Shown here: piece after piece, positions 1 through 6,223 of the stretch | How positions within the stretch are numbered: position 1 is the first letter of the stretch | Layout: every line of letters begins with the position of its first letter | Assembly (NCBI GenBank): GCA_015486655.1 | Contig: WFRF01000049.1 | Location: 1 to 6,260, forward strand | Length of the DNA: 6,260 bases | Direction of reading: 5' to 3' | Source of the DNA: Caldifarciminota bacterium | GTDB lineage: Bacteria > Hydrothermota > 32-111 > QNBC01 | Made by a program: the position numbers and the translations under genes | The notes under the pieces: model-generated | Seen by the model: the letters and a program-made list of their open reading frames with translations, nothing else | What the model was told of the DNA's origin: nothing | Databases searched by the model: none

Positions 1-735
1 ATTTATAAGGATATCGTATTTGTATGTTGCCGTACTTGTTTTTACTTTTTTTCTTTTGTAATTTACATCTGTAACCTCTTCGTTTTTAATGAGATTCAAG
101 GGGTTCAGAATCTTCTCAATTGTTCTCGGAATAATGTCAATTCCTTCCCCGGTGGGATAATAAAAATAACTGTTGTACCCTAGTTGTTTTTCCTTTTCTG
201 CAATGTCTTTCATTTCGACTTTAGGGACATATCTTCCCGTCCATTTGTAGGAGAGTTCGCTGCATTTGGTCCGCCACAGTTTCTCATTGTAGGGATAGAA
301 AAAATGTTTTCCCATGGCATCGCCGAAATATTTTCTAATCCAATCCTCAAATGTTACGGGATCTATCTTAATATCTCTTTTCTTAAACCCTTCAATACAC
401 TCTTTTCTTACGTTTTCGGGTAGTTGATCAATATTTGCCTGAAAAGGATAATCGATTAATCTGTTTAGCATATAAATTTTGCTGTTGCGTTTGAGCTTTG
501 AGAATTTCTTTTCAAGGTTTAGTTCATCGAAAATAAAGGTCTTTACTCTCTCCGTTTTTAGATGAAGAAGATGCCCTGTATAATCGAATTTATAATTATT
601 AATATGAGCTGTTTTACACAATCCGCCGAAGTCATTTTCCTTTTCCAATAATATATAGGGGATGCTGTTTTTTTCAAGGAAGTATGCCAAAGAGAGCCCT
701 GTTAAACCTCCGCCTATTATGACTATTTTTTTCAT
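1..735 (-). CDS. UDP-galactopyranose mutase-like FAD-dependent oxidoreductase, N-terminal part (runs off left edge)
   Basis: The frame is open from an ATG at 735 to the window edge, giving 245 codons with no stop; related proteins are usually about 400-450 residues. The N-terminus is a Rossmann FAD-binding fold: a strand, then GGGLTGL at residues 8-14, with E31 at the end of the second strand placed to hold the FAD ribose, followed by FGGL at 36-39. A GHLLH stretch (54-58) sits where UDP-galactopyranose mutases have GPHIFH, and PYNEKLW (148-154) matches the P-Y-N-E-K-L-W block of the UGM/protoporphyrinogen-oxidase-like proteins common in polysaccharide clusters. The start overlaps the stop of the upstream gene as ATGA, and a weak AAAGG lies about 10 bases upstream. 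By family it is a soluble cytoplasmic flavoprotein acting on a sugar nucleotide or related precursor. A true UGM (UDP-Galp to UDP-Galf) is possible but unproven, because the C-terminal half is missing. It could also be a different amine-oxidase-fold enzyme. Confidence 0.85.
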   Translation of the reverse strand, partial: MKKIVIIGGGLTGLSLAYFLEKNSIPYILLEKENDFGGLCKTAHINNYKFDYTGHLLHLKTERVKTFIFDELNLEKKFSKLKRNSKIYMLNRLIDYPFQANIDQLPENVRKECIEGFKKRDIKIDPVTFEDWIRKYFGDAMGKHFFYPYNEKLWRTKCSELSYKWTGRYVPKVEMKDIAEKEKQLGYNSYFYYPTGEGIDIIPRTIEKILNPLNLIKNEEVTDVNYKRKKVKTSTATYKYDILIN

Positions 736-1733
736 TGAACTTTTACCTTTGATAGGAATACGCCGAAAATTAAAGCCAATATGAGAATGAATCCGTAAAT
801 AAATACAGCTCCGTATGTATTTACCGTTGTGGCAATATATGCGGATTCGCACAGAATAATTTCAATCAATATCATAAGCCATAAAACAAATCTGTTCTCC
901 ATTCCCATCTTATTTAGTCTGATAGCCACATGATCCGGAGAACCGTGTAAGGGGTTTTGTCGGTGCAAAAGGCGAATAATAATAACAAAAATTGTATCAT
1001 AAATGGGAAGCCCGAGTATTAAAAGGGGAGCAAAAAGTGCGATTTTGTTTACAGTTGTGTAACTTATCTGGATTGATATTATAGAGAGCAAAAAACCTAT
1101 GAATTCACTGCCGGCATCCCCCATAAATATCTTTGCCGGGGGATAGTTGTATATTAAAAATCCCAGTATCGCCCCTGCTAAACCTCCGGAAAGCATTATA
1201 ATAAACTGATAATTGTTACCCAGTGCGATAAAGAAGAATGTCATTGACGCAATAAAGGTTATACTACCCGCGAGCCCGTCTTTTATATCAATCAAATTAA
1301 TTGCGTTTGTAATGCCGAGAATCCATAAAAAAGTGAGGGCAATGTTAAACCAAATAGGTAAATATATTATCTTTATGTAAACTCCGCTGAGAATAAGAAC
1401 AATTATGGCAAATGATTGAATAACAAGTTTTGTATAGGGATTTAGCATTTTAATATCATCCCAAAGCCCGAGTATAAGAATAATGGTTATGCTTATAAGG
1501 ATGCCTATTATATTGCTTGAATATATGTTTTTAATTAAAAGATAAGCAAGAATAAGAGGAATTGATGATAAGAATATTGCAACTCCTCCCAAATAGGGAA
1601 TAGGTTTGGAATGCTTTTTTAATCCCATTGGTCTGTCTATTATGTTATATTTAAATGCAAAATATCTGCATATGGGGGTAAAAGAGACGCTTAACAGAAA
1701 TGAGACTACAGGTATGAATATAAAATAAGTCAT
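732..1733 (-). CDS. WecA/TagO/MraY-family undecaprenyl-phosphate sugar-1-phosphate transferase
   Basis: This 333-residue protein is hydrophobic throughout, with about ten likely membrane segments, which is the normal size and form for the family. Such enzymes transfer a sugar-1-phosphate (often GlcNAc-1-P) from a UDP-sugar to undecaprenyl phosphate at the cytoplasmic side of the membrane, the first committed step of a lipid-linked glycan. Visible motifs are HSKPIPYLGG (41-50), the metal-binding pair D92-D93 in LGLWDD, NAINLIDIKDGLAG (143-156), and FMGDAGS (203-209), whose D206 corresponds to the catalytic-site Asp. The late cytoplasmic histidine motif is HGSPDHVAIRL (263-273) rather than the HIHH or HHH form of WecA or MraY. 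NLIDIKDGLA also replaces the usual NLIDGLDGLA, while both Asp residues are kept. MraY proper is less likely because the context is a glycosyltransferase operon. The start is 3 bases after the upstream stop and has no clear ribosome binding site, so translation is probably coupled. The stop overlaps the next start as ATGA. Confidence 0.92.
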   Translation of the reverse strand: MTYFIFIPVVSFLLSVSFTPICRYFAFKYNIIDRPMGLKKHSKPIPYLGGVAIFLSSIPLILAYLLIKNIYSSNIIGILISITIILILGLWDDIKMLNPYTKLVIQSFAIIVLILSGVYIKIIYLPIWFNIALTFLWILGITNAINLIDIKDGLAGSITFIASMTFFFIALGNNYQFIIMLSGGLAGAILGFLIYNYPPAKIFMGDAGSEFIGFLLSIISIQISYTTVNKIALFAPLLILGLPIYDTIFVIIIRLLHRQNPLHGSPDHVAIRLNKMGMENRFVLWLMILIEIILCESAYIATTVNTYGAVFIYGFILILALIFGVFLSKVKVQ

Positions 1734-1736
1734 ACT

Positions 1737-2825
1737 TTAATTATACATAAAATCGATTATTTTAGAAGCAATAATTTTCCAATCGTATTTTTTTGCCAGT
1801 CCGGAGGCATTCCCGGACATATTAACAATCCTATTTCTATTGTTGTATACATATTGGATCTTTTTGGCAAGTAATTCGGGATTATCGGATTTTATCGAAT
1901 AACCGGCATTTGAACTTTCTATTCCCCTGCTGATTTCTCCGATATCGGATATAATTACAGGTATTCCCGCCGACAGATAAGTGTATATTTTAATGGGGGA
2001 AATTCCGGAAATGTTATTCCTGAAACTCGTGTACGGAGCAATTGCAATGTCCGTAAACGAAAGGATGTCTAAAATGCTCTTTCTATCCATATTAACATAA
2101 GATTCGGTATTTTTCTTGTGAATAGGGATGTCAGTGATAATGATAAAATTAACTGGAATATTCATTTCATTAATAAAATCAATTGCCTTGAGTAAAATAT
2201 CCAGCCCTTGCCATTTGGCACTTCCCCCCATAAACAGGACATTAAATTTAGTGTGTTTTTTCTTTTTTATATGATAGTATTCATAATCAACGCCGTTTGA
2301 AATAACAATTATTTTATTGTCTTTGATTTTATATTTTTTCTTAATAAAGTTTTTTAATGGTAATGTAACGGAAATGATTTTGTTTGAGAAATAATACGAA
2401 AGTCTTTCGCATATTTCGGACACTCTTAAAACAACTTCGGGGGGATTATGGATTATTTTCATGTCTTCCTGTAATAATCCGTTTATTTCCGTAATTGTCC
2501 GATAGCCCAATAATCTTGATAAAATCGACGGTAAAACCAGGAAAGGTCCCTGTCTTATATATATGATATCAATTTTATGTGATAAAAGGAAGAATGGTAA
2601 ATAGAAAATTAGAAGCAGTTGGAATATTATGGATTTGTATTTACATCGGGTTGCTTTGATATACCGGTGTTGAATCTCCGATGTTTCCGTCTTCGATGAA
2701 GGTTCCGGCAATAAAATTGTTACATTGTGTCCCGATTTTGCAAATCCCTTTGCAAGGCCGAGAAAATGTTCCGTTTCACCATTAGGTCTGGATATGTCGA
2801 TTTTAGATATCATCAAAATATTCAT
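1737..2825 (-). CDS. GT4-type (GT-B fold) glycosyltransferase with divergent donor-site motif
   Basis: This 362-residue protein has the two-domain GT-B layout. The N-terminal domain begins with a strand (MNILMISKI), a glycine-containing loop with NGETEH (15-20), and KSGHNVTIL (30-38), the usual R/K-x-GH-x-V element of GT4 enzymes. A hydrophobic patch near residues 68-83 probably binds the membrane surface. The linker to the donor-binding domain carries NGVD (177-180), followed by FMGGSAKWQGLDILL, with W205 and G207 as in the family's wqGld segment. The donor-site block is SPIKIYTYLSAGIPVI from residue 276. The family normally has Glu in SPxKxxEYM, but here T282 takes its place. The role is addition of one sugar to the lipid-linked chain at the inner face of the cytoplasmic membrane; donor and acceptor cannot be read from the sequence. 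The ATG overlaps the upstream stop (ATGA), and no Shine-Dalgarno sequence is seen. Confidence 0.88.
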   Translation of the reverse strand: MNILMISKIDISRPNGETEHFLGLAKGFAKSGHNVTILLPEPSSKTETSEIQHRYIKATRCKYKSIIFQLLLIFYLPFFLLSHKIDIIYIRQGPFLVLPSILSRLLGYRTITEINGLLQEDMKIIHNPPEVVLRVSEICERLSYYFSNKIISVTLPLKNFIKKKYKIKDNKIIVISNGVDYEYYHIKKKKHTKFNVLFMGGSAKWQGLDILLKAIDFINEMNIPVNFIIITDIPIHKKNTESYVNMDRKSILDILSFTDIAIAPYTSFRNNISGISPIKIYTYLSAGIPVIISDIGEISRGIESSNAGYSIKSDNPELLAKKIQYVYNNRNRIVNMSGNASGLAKKYDWKIIASKIIDFMYN

Positions 2826-3961
2826 AAATTCAAAACTTTTTCGTATATATCGATTTCCTGATTAACAACATTTCTCCAGTCATATTTTAATATTGTATCT
2901 CTTATTCTGTCGGCATCCCATTGTTTTTCAATTGCCGATAAAACCTTTTGGGAAAATTGTTTGGGAAAATCGTTTCCACGGGCGACCAATACACCATTTA
3001 TACCGTTATTAATTATTTCGGGAATGCCACCTGCTTTGGATGCTATAACCGGTACTCCGGAGGAAAGGGATTCTAAAACAACGGAGGGAAATCCTTCGTT
3101 TTTGCTCGGTAGAATGAGAAAGTTTATTTTATGAAAAATATCCGGAATTTGAGCATAAGGAACAGCTCCGGTTATTTGTGTTATTTTGCGTATATTCATT
3201 AAATTCAATTTGTGTTCAATATCGTTTTTTAGGCTTCCGTCACCGACTATGAGAAATCTTGAGTTCTTATAAGATTTGTTTATATTATAAAATATTTCGG
3301 GGATAAGATTTGCCCTTTTAACTCTTTCAAGATGCCCGATAAAACCGATTGTGATATATCTGTTTTTCTTCCGCTTATTAGGATGGAATGTTTTTGTATC
3401 TACGCCCCCGGGGATAACAGAATAGTATTTATTTTTAAATCCCAATGATTTGGCCGTTTTAAATAAGTTTTCACTGACAAAAATAACATGCTCGGCGTGA
3501 TTTAACCCTCTTAATGTCATATTTCTGTAATGAATACTTTTAAGGAGTATTGTATGAATATCCGAACCGTGAACCGTTAATATATAAGGAATATTGTATT
3601 TTCTTTTCAGTATATAACCTATATAACCTTCGGGGAATCCGAAGTGGACATGTAACAAGTTTCTATTGCTTGTCTTGTAAATTTTATAAAGTTTATCGGC
3701 AACGAATTCAAAATTCCCCCTGTACCTGAATTTTAAATAATTTATTACATGAAAATCTGTTATAAAATCATTTCCAACGGAAAAAGAATAGTTGTTCATA
3801 ATATGGTGATGGTAAAGAATATTGGATAATTTTACATGTAATGTGTCTATTTGATTTTGCAGGAGTACTTTCGACCGACTAACCAAAAACGATCCTGCAG
3901 ATGGATTGTTTATCGTAGGAAACATGTCCGAAAAGAGCAATAATCGTATATTTTTATTCAT
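2822..3961 (-). CDS. GT4-type glycosyltransferase (GT-B fold), intact donor motif
   Basis: This 379-residue protein has the standard length and order of a family GT4 glycosyltransferase. The N-terminal acceptor domain starts with IRLLLFSDMFP and a glycine loop (PSAGSF, 20-25). It contains HVHFG and the HGSD motif (131-134) that lines the active-site cleft, then FVSENL. PGGVD (184-188) marks the linker to the donor domain, which starts IGFIGHLERVK. The diagnostic E-x7-E is complete: E289 and E297 within EGFPSVVLESLSSGVPVIAS. A final DWRNVVNQ helix is where the C-terminus folds back in this family. It would add a sugar from a nucleotide donor to the growing glycan at the cytoplasmic membrane face; the specificity is unknown. 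It is the more typical of the two glycosyltransferases here, and the two are not close copies. It lies 66 bases downstream of the ligase-like gene, the largest gap in the operon. A weak AAAGTGAT precedes the ATG. Confidence 0.92.
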   Translation of the reverse strand: MNKNIRLLLFSDMFPTINNPSAGSFLVSRSKVLLQNQIDTLHVKLSNILYHHHIMNNYSFSVGNDFITDFHVINYLKFRYRGNFEFVADKLYKIYKTSNRNLLHVHFGFPEGYIGYILKRKYNIPYILTVHGSDIHTILLKSIHYRNMTLRGLNHAEHVIFVSENLFKTAKSLGFKNKYYSVIPGGVDTKTFHPNKRKKNRYITIGFIGHLERVKRANLIPEIFYNINKSYKNSRFLIVGDGSLKNDIEHKLNLMNIRKITQITGAVPYAQIPDIFHKINFLILPSKNEGFPSVVLESLSSGVPVIASKAGGIPEIINNGINGVLVARGNDFPKQFSQKVLSAIEKQWDADRIRDTILKYDWRNVVNQEIDIYEKVLNL

Positions 3962-4010
3962 ATTTTATCAATTATCACTTTGAAATTATTCTCAAAAAAG
4001 CAGATCATTT

Positions 4011-4016
4011 ATTATA
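4011..4016 (-). promoter_or_regulatory. Possible internal -10 element before the first glycosyltransferase gene
   Basis: A perfect TATAAT reads on the minus strand in the 66-base gap between the ligase-like gene and the GT4 gene. It could drive the four downstream genes separately. No recognisable -35 hexamer lies 16-18 bases upstream, and the gap is AT-rich, so this is weak. No terminator-like hairpin with a T-run was seen in the gap, so read-through from upstream is expected in any case. Confidence 0.2.
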
Positions 4017-4027
4017 CTTACTGTCCA

Positions 4028-5968
4028 TTACTGTTTTTCATAATATTTTTTTAAAAATTCTTTTCCTTCTTTGAAATTAGGTTCGTATTCCACGGCTTTT
4101 TCTACAACCTTCCTGGCTGAGTCGGGATTCTCTCTATATATTAATCTGGCATAGTCAAGCCTGTAATGGGGATTAAAGGGATCAAACCGTATATTGTCTT
4201 CCAGCAACATTTTTATAATTTCATCTCGATTTTTAATGTTGACTTTCCCCACCGTAAGGTAATTAATGAATATATCTCTGTACAAATTTTTTGTGGGAGC
4301 GAGTCTGAGAGCAATATTCATGTACGAAAACATCGGAAACAGATCCGTCATATCTTTTGTCTTCTTATAACCAATTACCCAGTATTTGGAAAGCAAAACG
4401 GCATATTGAGGATCAAAGGGGGAGAATGCATAGGCTCTTAGATAGAGTTTTCCCGCCTTATTTAAATCTTTGTCCATCTCATTTTCGGCTTTGTCCGCAT
4501 AGTACTTTGATACAAAGGGGTGGAGTGTGATTGATGCAACGAGGATTATGAGCAGGGCAAAAAACATATTATAACTGACGGAATGTTTTTTGGGAATAAT
4601 ATATGTTTTTATATTAATTACGGGAATGATAAAAGCCATTGCGATAAATATGAATATTGCGTTTATAGGTAAGTAAAGGGGATTATCAAACAGGGAGTGT
4701 ATGAGAAAGAGTATAAATATTATACCCCAAAATCCTTGAGGGGAATTGTCCTTTTTTCCCGAATAAATCTCCCTTAATGCATAAAATCCGATTACGGCAA
4801 GTATAAAAAGATAGGGGATAATACCCAGAATGCCGTAGTTTGCAAAATATTGAAGATATTGATTATGAGCTATTTTTGCATGCACTTTGTATCGCCATTT
4901 TTCTCCGTTTACGGGAAAATTTTTCATTACGGCAAAATCCTCAAAAGCTCCTTCTCCAACCCCGACCAGAGGTCGTATCATTGCTATTTCATAGGACATT
5001 TTCCAAATCTTGGGTCTTTGCATATCGTATTTATTTTTATTGCGCAAGAGCCTGTTCGAGACGGGGTTGGGAATGGCAACGATTAATACAATCAGAATTG
5101 CTGTAACAATCAATGTTATTTTTGCTTTTTTGAAGAGTATTCCGAGACAGAACAGTGCAACGGGAATAAGTATGAACAACATTCTTGAAGCGGAAAGGAC
5201 CATTGCGAATAGGTCGACGGTTATTAAAGCGGACAACATGTAAAAGTATTTTTTATTTTTTGCAAAGAAGTATTTGAGGGGGAATATTGCAAGAATTGTT
5301 GAATAGAGAATAAACTGAGCATTCCAATTGGCGTATCTCAAAAATCCTGCGGGTCGAACATAATGATAAATATATCGTTGCCATATGACAAAAATTGCAT
5401 CGATAACTCCCAGGGATATAAAAAGGCTCAGGAAAAGAACCTCAATCTTCCTGTTTTTAAACATGTAAATAAAAAAGAACAGTAGAACATAAGATGAAAC
5501 CTCAAGCAAATCGGAAATGCTTCCCCATGAGTAGAAGCTGAATATTGTTGAAATTATGACTGCAAGAATGAAAATAAGGAAGATGAAAATAAAACCGTTG
5601 TAGTTAAGGGAAATTTCCCTGTCTTTTGTTTCGAGAAGCGTTGATATCATAATAGAAGCAAGAAGAAAAAACTCCCACAATCGCAGCCAGTAAAAAGATT
5701 CGCCGCCTCGATTGAAAAAGGATGAAATTATGACTGCAAGAATGAAAATAAGAAAGATAAAAACAAAACCGTTATAGTTAAGGGAAATTTCCCTGTCCTT
5801 TGTTTCGAGTAGTGCTGATATCATAATGGAAGCAAGTAGAAAAAATTCCCACAATCTTAGCCAGTAGAAAGATTCGCCGCCTCTGTTGAAGAAGGACGAG
5901 ATAATGAATATTATGATTGTTAAAAGCGGTATCCAAAGTGAGCTCTTCAATTTGCGATATAAATCCAT
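4028..5968 (-). CDS. O-antigen ligase/polymerase-like (Wzy_C/WaaL family) membrane protein with TPR-like C-terminal region
   Basis: This 646-residue polytopic membrane protein has the hallmarks of the O-antigen ligase/polymerase superfamily. These are RPAGFLRYANWNAQFIL (205-221, the family's R-x-x-G-x-x-x-x-x-N-x-x-A block), SASR (259-262), and a large extracytoplasmic loop. The loop has R318-P-K-I-W, PLVGVGEGAF (333-342) and AHNQYLQ (367-373), whose His corresponds to the catalytically important loop His. Roughly a dozen hydrophobic segments run to about residue 482. From about 489 to the end the protein is soluble, helical and TPR-like (repeated A/Y/P spacing, such as LYLRAYAFSPFDP and KAVEYEPNFKEG), probably on the periplasmic side. 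Proteins of this family transfer or polymerise undecaprenyl-linked glycan outside the membrane; ligase and polymerase cannot be told apart by sequence. Residues 24-139 are a two-copy tandem duplication. This is the first gene of the visible operon. No Shine-Dalgarno sequence is seen, and a promoter candidate abuts the ATG. Confidence 0.9.
   Translation of the reverse strand: MDLYRKLKSSLWIPLLTIIIFIISSFFNRGGESFYWLRLWEFFLLASIMISALLETKDREISLNYNGFVFIFLIFILAVIISSFFNRGGESFYWLRLWEFFLLASIMISTLLETKDREISLNYNGFIFIFLIFILAVIISTIFSFYSWGSISDLLEVSSYVLLFFFIYMFKNRKIEVLFLSLFISLGVIDAIFVIWQRYIYHYVRPAGFLRYANWNAQFILYSTILAIFPLKYFFAKNKKYFYMLSALITVDLFAMVLSASRMLFILIPVALFCLGILFKKAKITLIVTAILIVLIVAIPNPVSNRLLRNKNKYDMQRPKIWKMSYEIAMIRPLVGVGEGAFEDFAVMKNFPVNGEKWRYKVHAKIAHNQYLQYFANYGILGIIPYLFILAVIGFYALREIYSGKKDNSPQGFWGIIFILFLIHSLFDNPLYLPINAIFIFIAMAFIIPVINIKTYIIPKKHSVSYNMFFALLIILVASITLHPFVSKYYADKAENEMDKDLNKAGKLYLRAYAFSPFDPQYAVLLSKYWVIGYKKTKDMTDLFPMFSYMNIALRLAPTKNLYRDIFINYLTVGKVNIKNRDEIIKMLLEDNIRFDPFNPHYRLDYARLIYRENPDSARKVVEKAVEYEPNFKEGKEFLKKYYEKQ
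5552..5899 (-). repeat. In-frame tandem duplication, 2 x 174 bp (58 residues), inside the ligase-like gene
   Basis: Residues 24-81 (5899-5726) and 82-139 (5725-5552) of the ligase-like protein are the same unit twice, beginning SSFFNRGGESFYWLRLWE and ending AVII. By hand alignment the DNA copies differ at about 18 of 174 positions, but only two residues differ: A52 versus T110 and V69 versus I127. Each unit seems to contain two hydrophobic segments (about 35-54 and 68-81 in copy 1), so adding a copy inserts a membrane hairpin without reversing the topology of the rest of the protein. The reading frame is preserved across both junctions. The level of silent divergence argues against a recent slip or an assembly error. 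Confidence 0.95.
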
Positions 5969-5973
5969 ATATA

Positions 5974-6002
5974 AATATACATAAGTTTGTGCATTTTATC
6001 AA
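5974..6002 (-). promoter_or_regulatory. Candidate sigma70-type promoter of the polysaccharide operon
   Basis: On the minus strand TTGATA (6002-5997) is followed after exactly 17 bases by TATATT (5979-5974), one mismatch each from TTGACA and TATAAT. A start point about seven bases past the -10 would fall at or within the ATG at 5968. This would give a leaderless or nearly leaderless mRNA, which fits the lack of a Shine-Dalgarno sequence here. The region is AT-rich, so chance matches are possible. Confidence 0.4.
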
Positions 6003-6078
6003 GGAAATAAAGTAATAGAATAATCATTTCCGATTTAATTTCTTAGTTCTTACTCATCCCTTATTTCCAAACAAAGCT

Positions 6079-6127
6079 GCTCCACTTTAAGGGGAGCTGT
6101 CCGGTTCTACCGGACTGAGGGGGCATC
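6079..6127 (+). repeat. Palindromic intergenic repeat element, copy 1 (REP/MITE-like)
   Basis: The element has three parts. The first is an imperfect palindrome, GCTCC...GGAGC (6079-6097), with a CTTTAAG core. The second is a perfect 7-bp hairpin, GTCCGGT-TCT-ACCGGAC (6099-6115). The third is a G-run tail, TGAGGGGGCATC (6116-6127). From general familiarity, not a search, this layout of an outer palindrome, GAGCTGTC, a variable hairpin and GACTGAGGGG resembles short non-coding palindromic repeats scattered between genes in several bacterial groups. It is not a good terminator because no T-run follows on either strand. Confidence 0.6.
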
Positions 6128-6141
6128 TTCTAAGAGGAATA

Positions 6142-6156
6142 TAATTGAATCAATTA
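6142..6156. repeat. 15-base perfect AT palindrome
   Basis: TAATTGAATCAATTA reads as 7+1+7 inverted halves. It lies between the two G-tailed palindromic elements and about 175 bases upstream of the ligase-like start. It could be an operator or part of a composite repeat, or chance in AT-rich DNA. No function can be assigned. Confidence 0.5.
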
Positions 6157-6192
6157 CATATTTAACTTCTCAGTTCCAATTTCCCTCTTTTC

Positions 6193-6218
6193 ACTTCTTA
6201 CTTCTTACTTCCTACTTA
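6193..6218. repeat. Heptamer tandem array (ACTTCTT)n, pyrimidine-rich on plus strand
   Basis: Units are ACTTCTT (6193-6199), ACTTCTT (6200-6206), ACTTCCT (6207-6213), and a partial ACTTA (6214-6218). On the minus strand it reads AAGTAAG-type purine repeats. A more decayed 7-base periodicity (TTCTTAG, TTCTTAC, TCATCCC) can be seen near 6040-6060. Short heptamer arrays like this are known between genes in some bacteria and mutate by slippage; nothing shows a coding or regulatory role here. Confidence 0.6.
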
Positions 6219-6223
6219 TATTT

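Noticed and set aside
184..423. Open frame on the plus strand, 79 codons
   Set aside because: It lies opposite the UGM-like coding frame, which has clear FAD and PYNEKLW motifs; its own translation shows no family features.
3962..4027. Missed small gene or terminator in the 66-base gap
   Set aside because: It is too short, with no open frame of note and no hairpin with a T-run; only a lone TATAAT was seen.
4166..5243. Several plus-strand open frames of 77-91 codons (4166-4441, 4840-5106, 4850-5086, 5010-5243)
   Set aside because: All are antisense to the ligase-like gene, overlap each other, and show no domain or credible start context.
5552..5899. Duplication as an assembly artefact or recent polymerase slip
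   Set aside because: The copies differ at about 18 of 174 bases, mostly silently, which neither an assembly error nor a fresh slip would produce.
5778..6002. Minus-strand open frame of 74 codons overlapping the start of the ligase-like gene
   Set aside because: It reads out of frame through the duplicated segment and gives an unstructured translation; the in-frame ligase reading has the conserved motifs.
6099..6115. GTCCGGT hairpin as a rho-independent terminator
   Set aside because: No T-run follows the stem on either strand, and the hairpin is embedded in a larger palindromic repeat plan.
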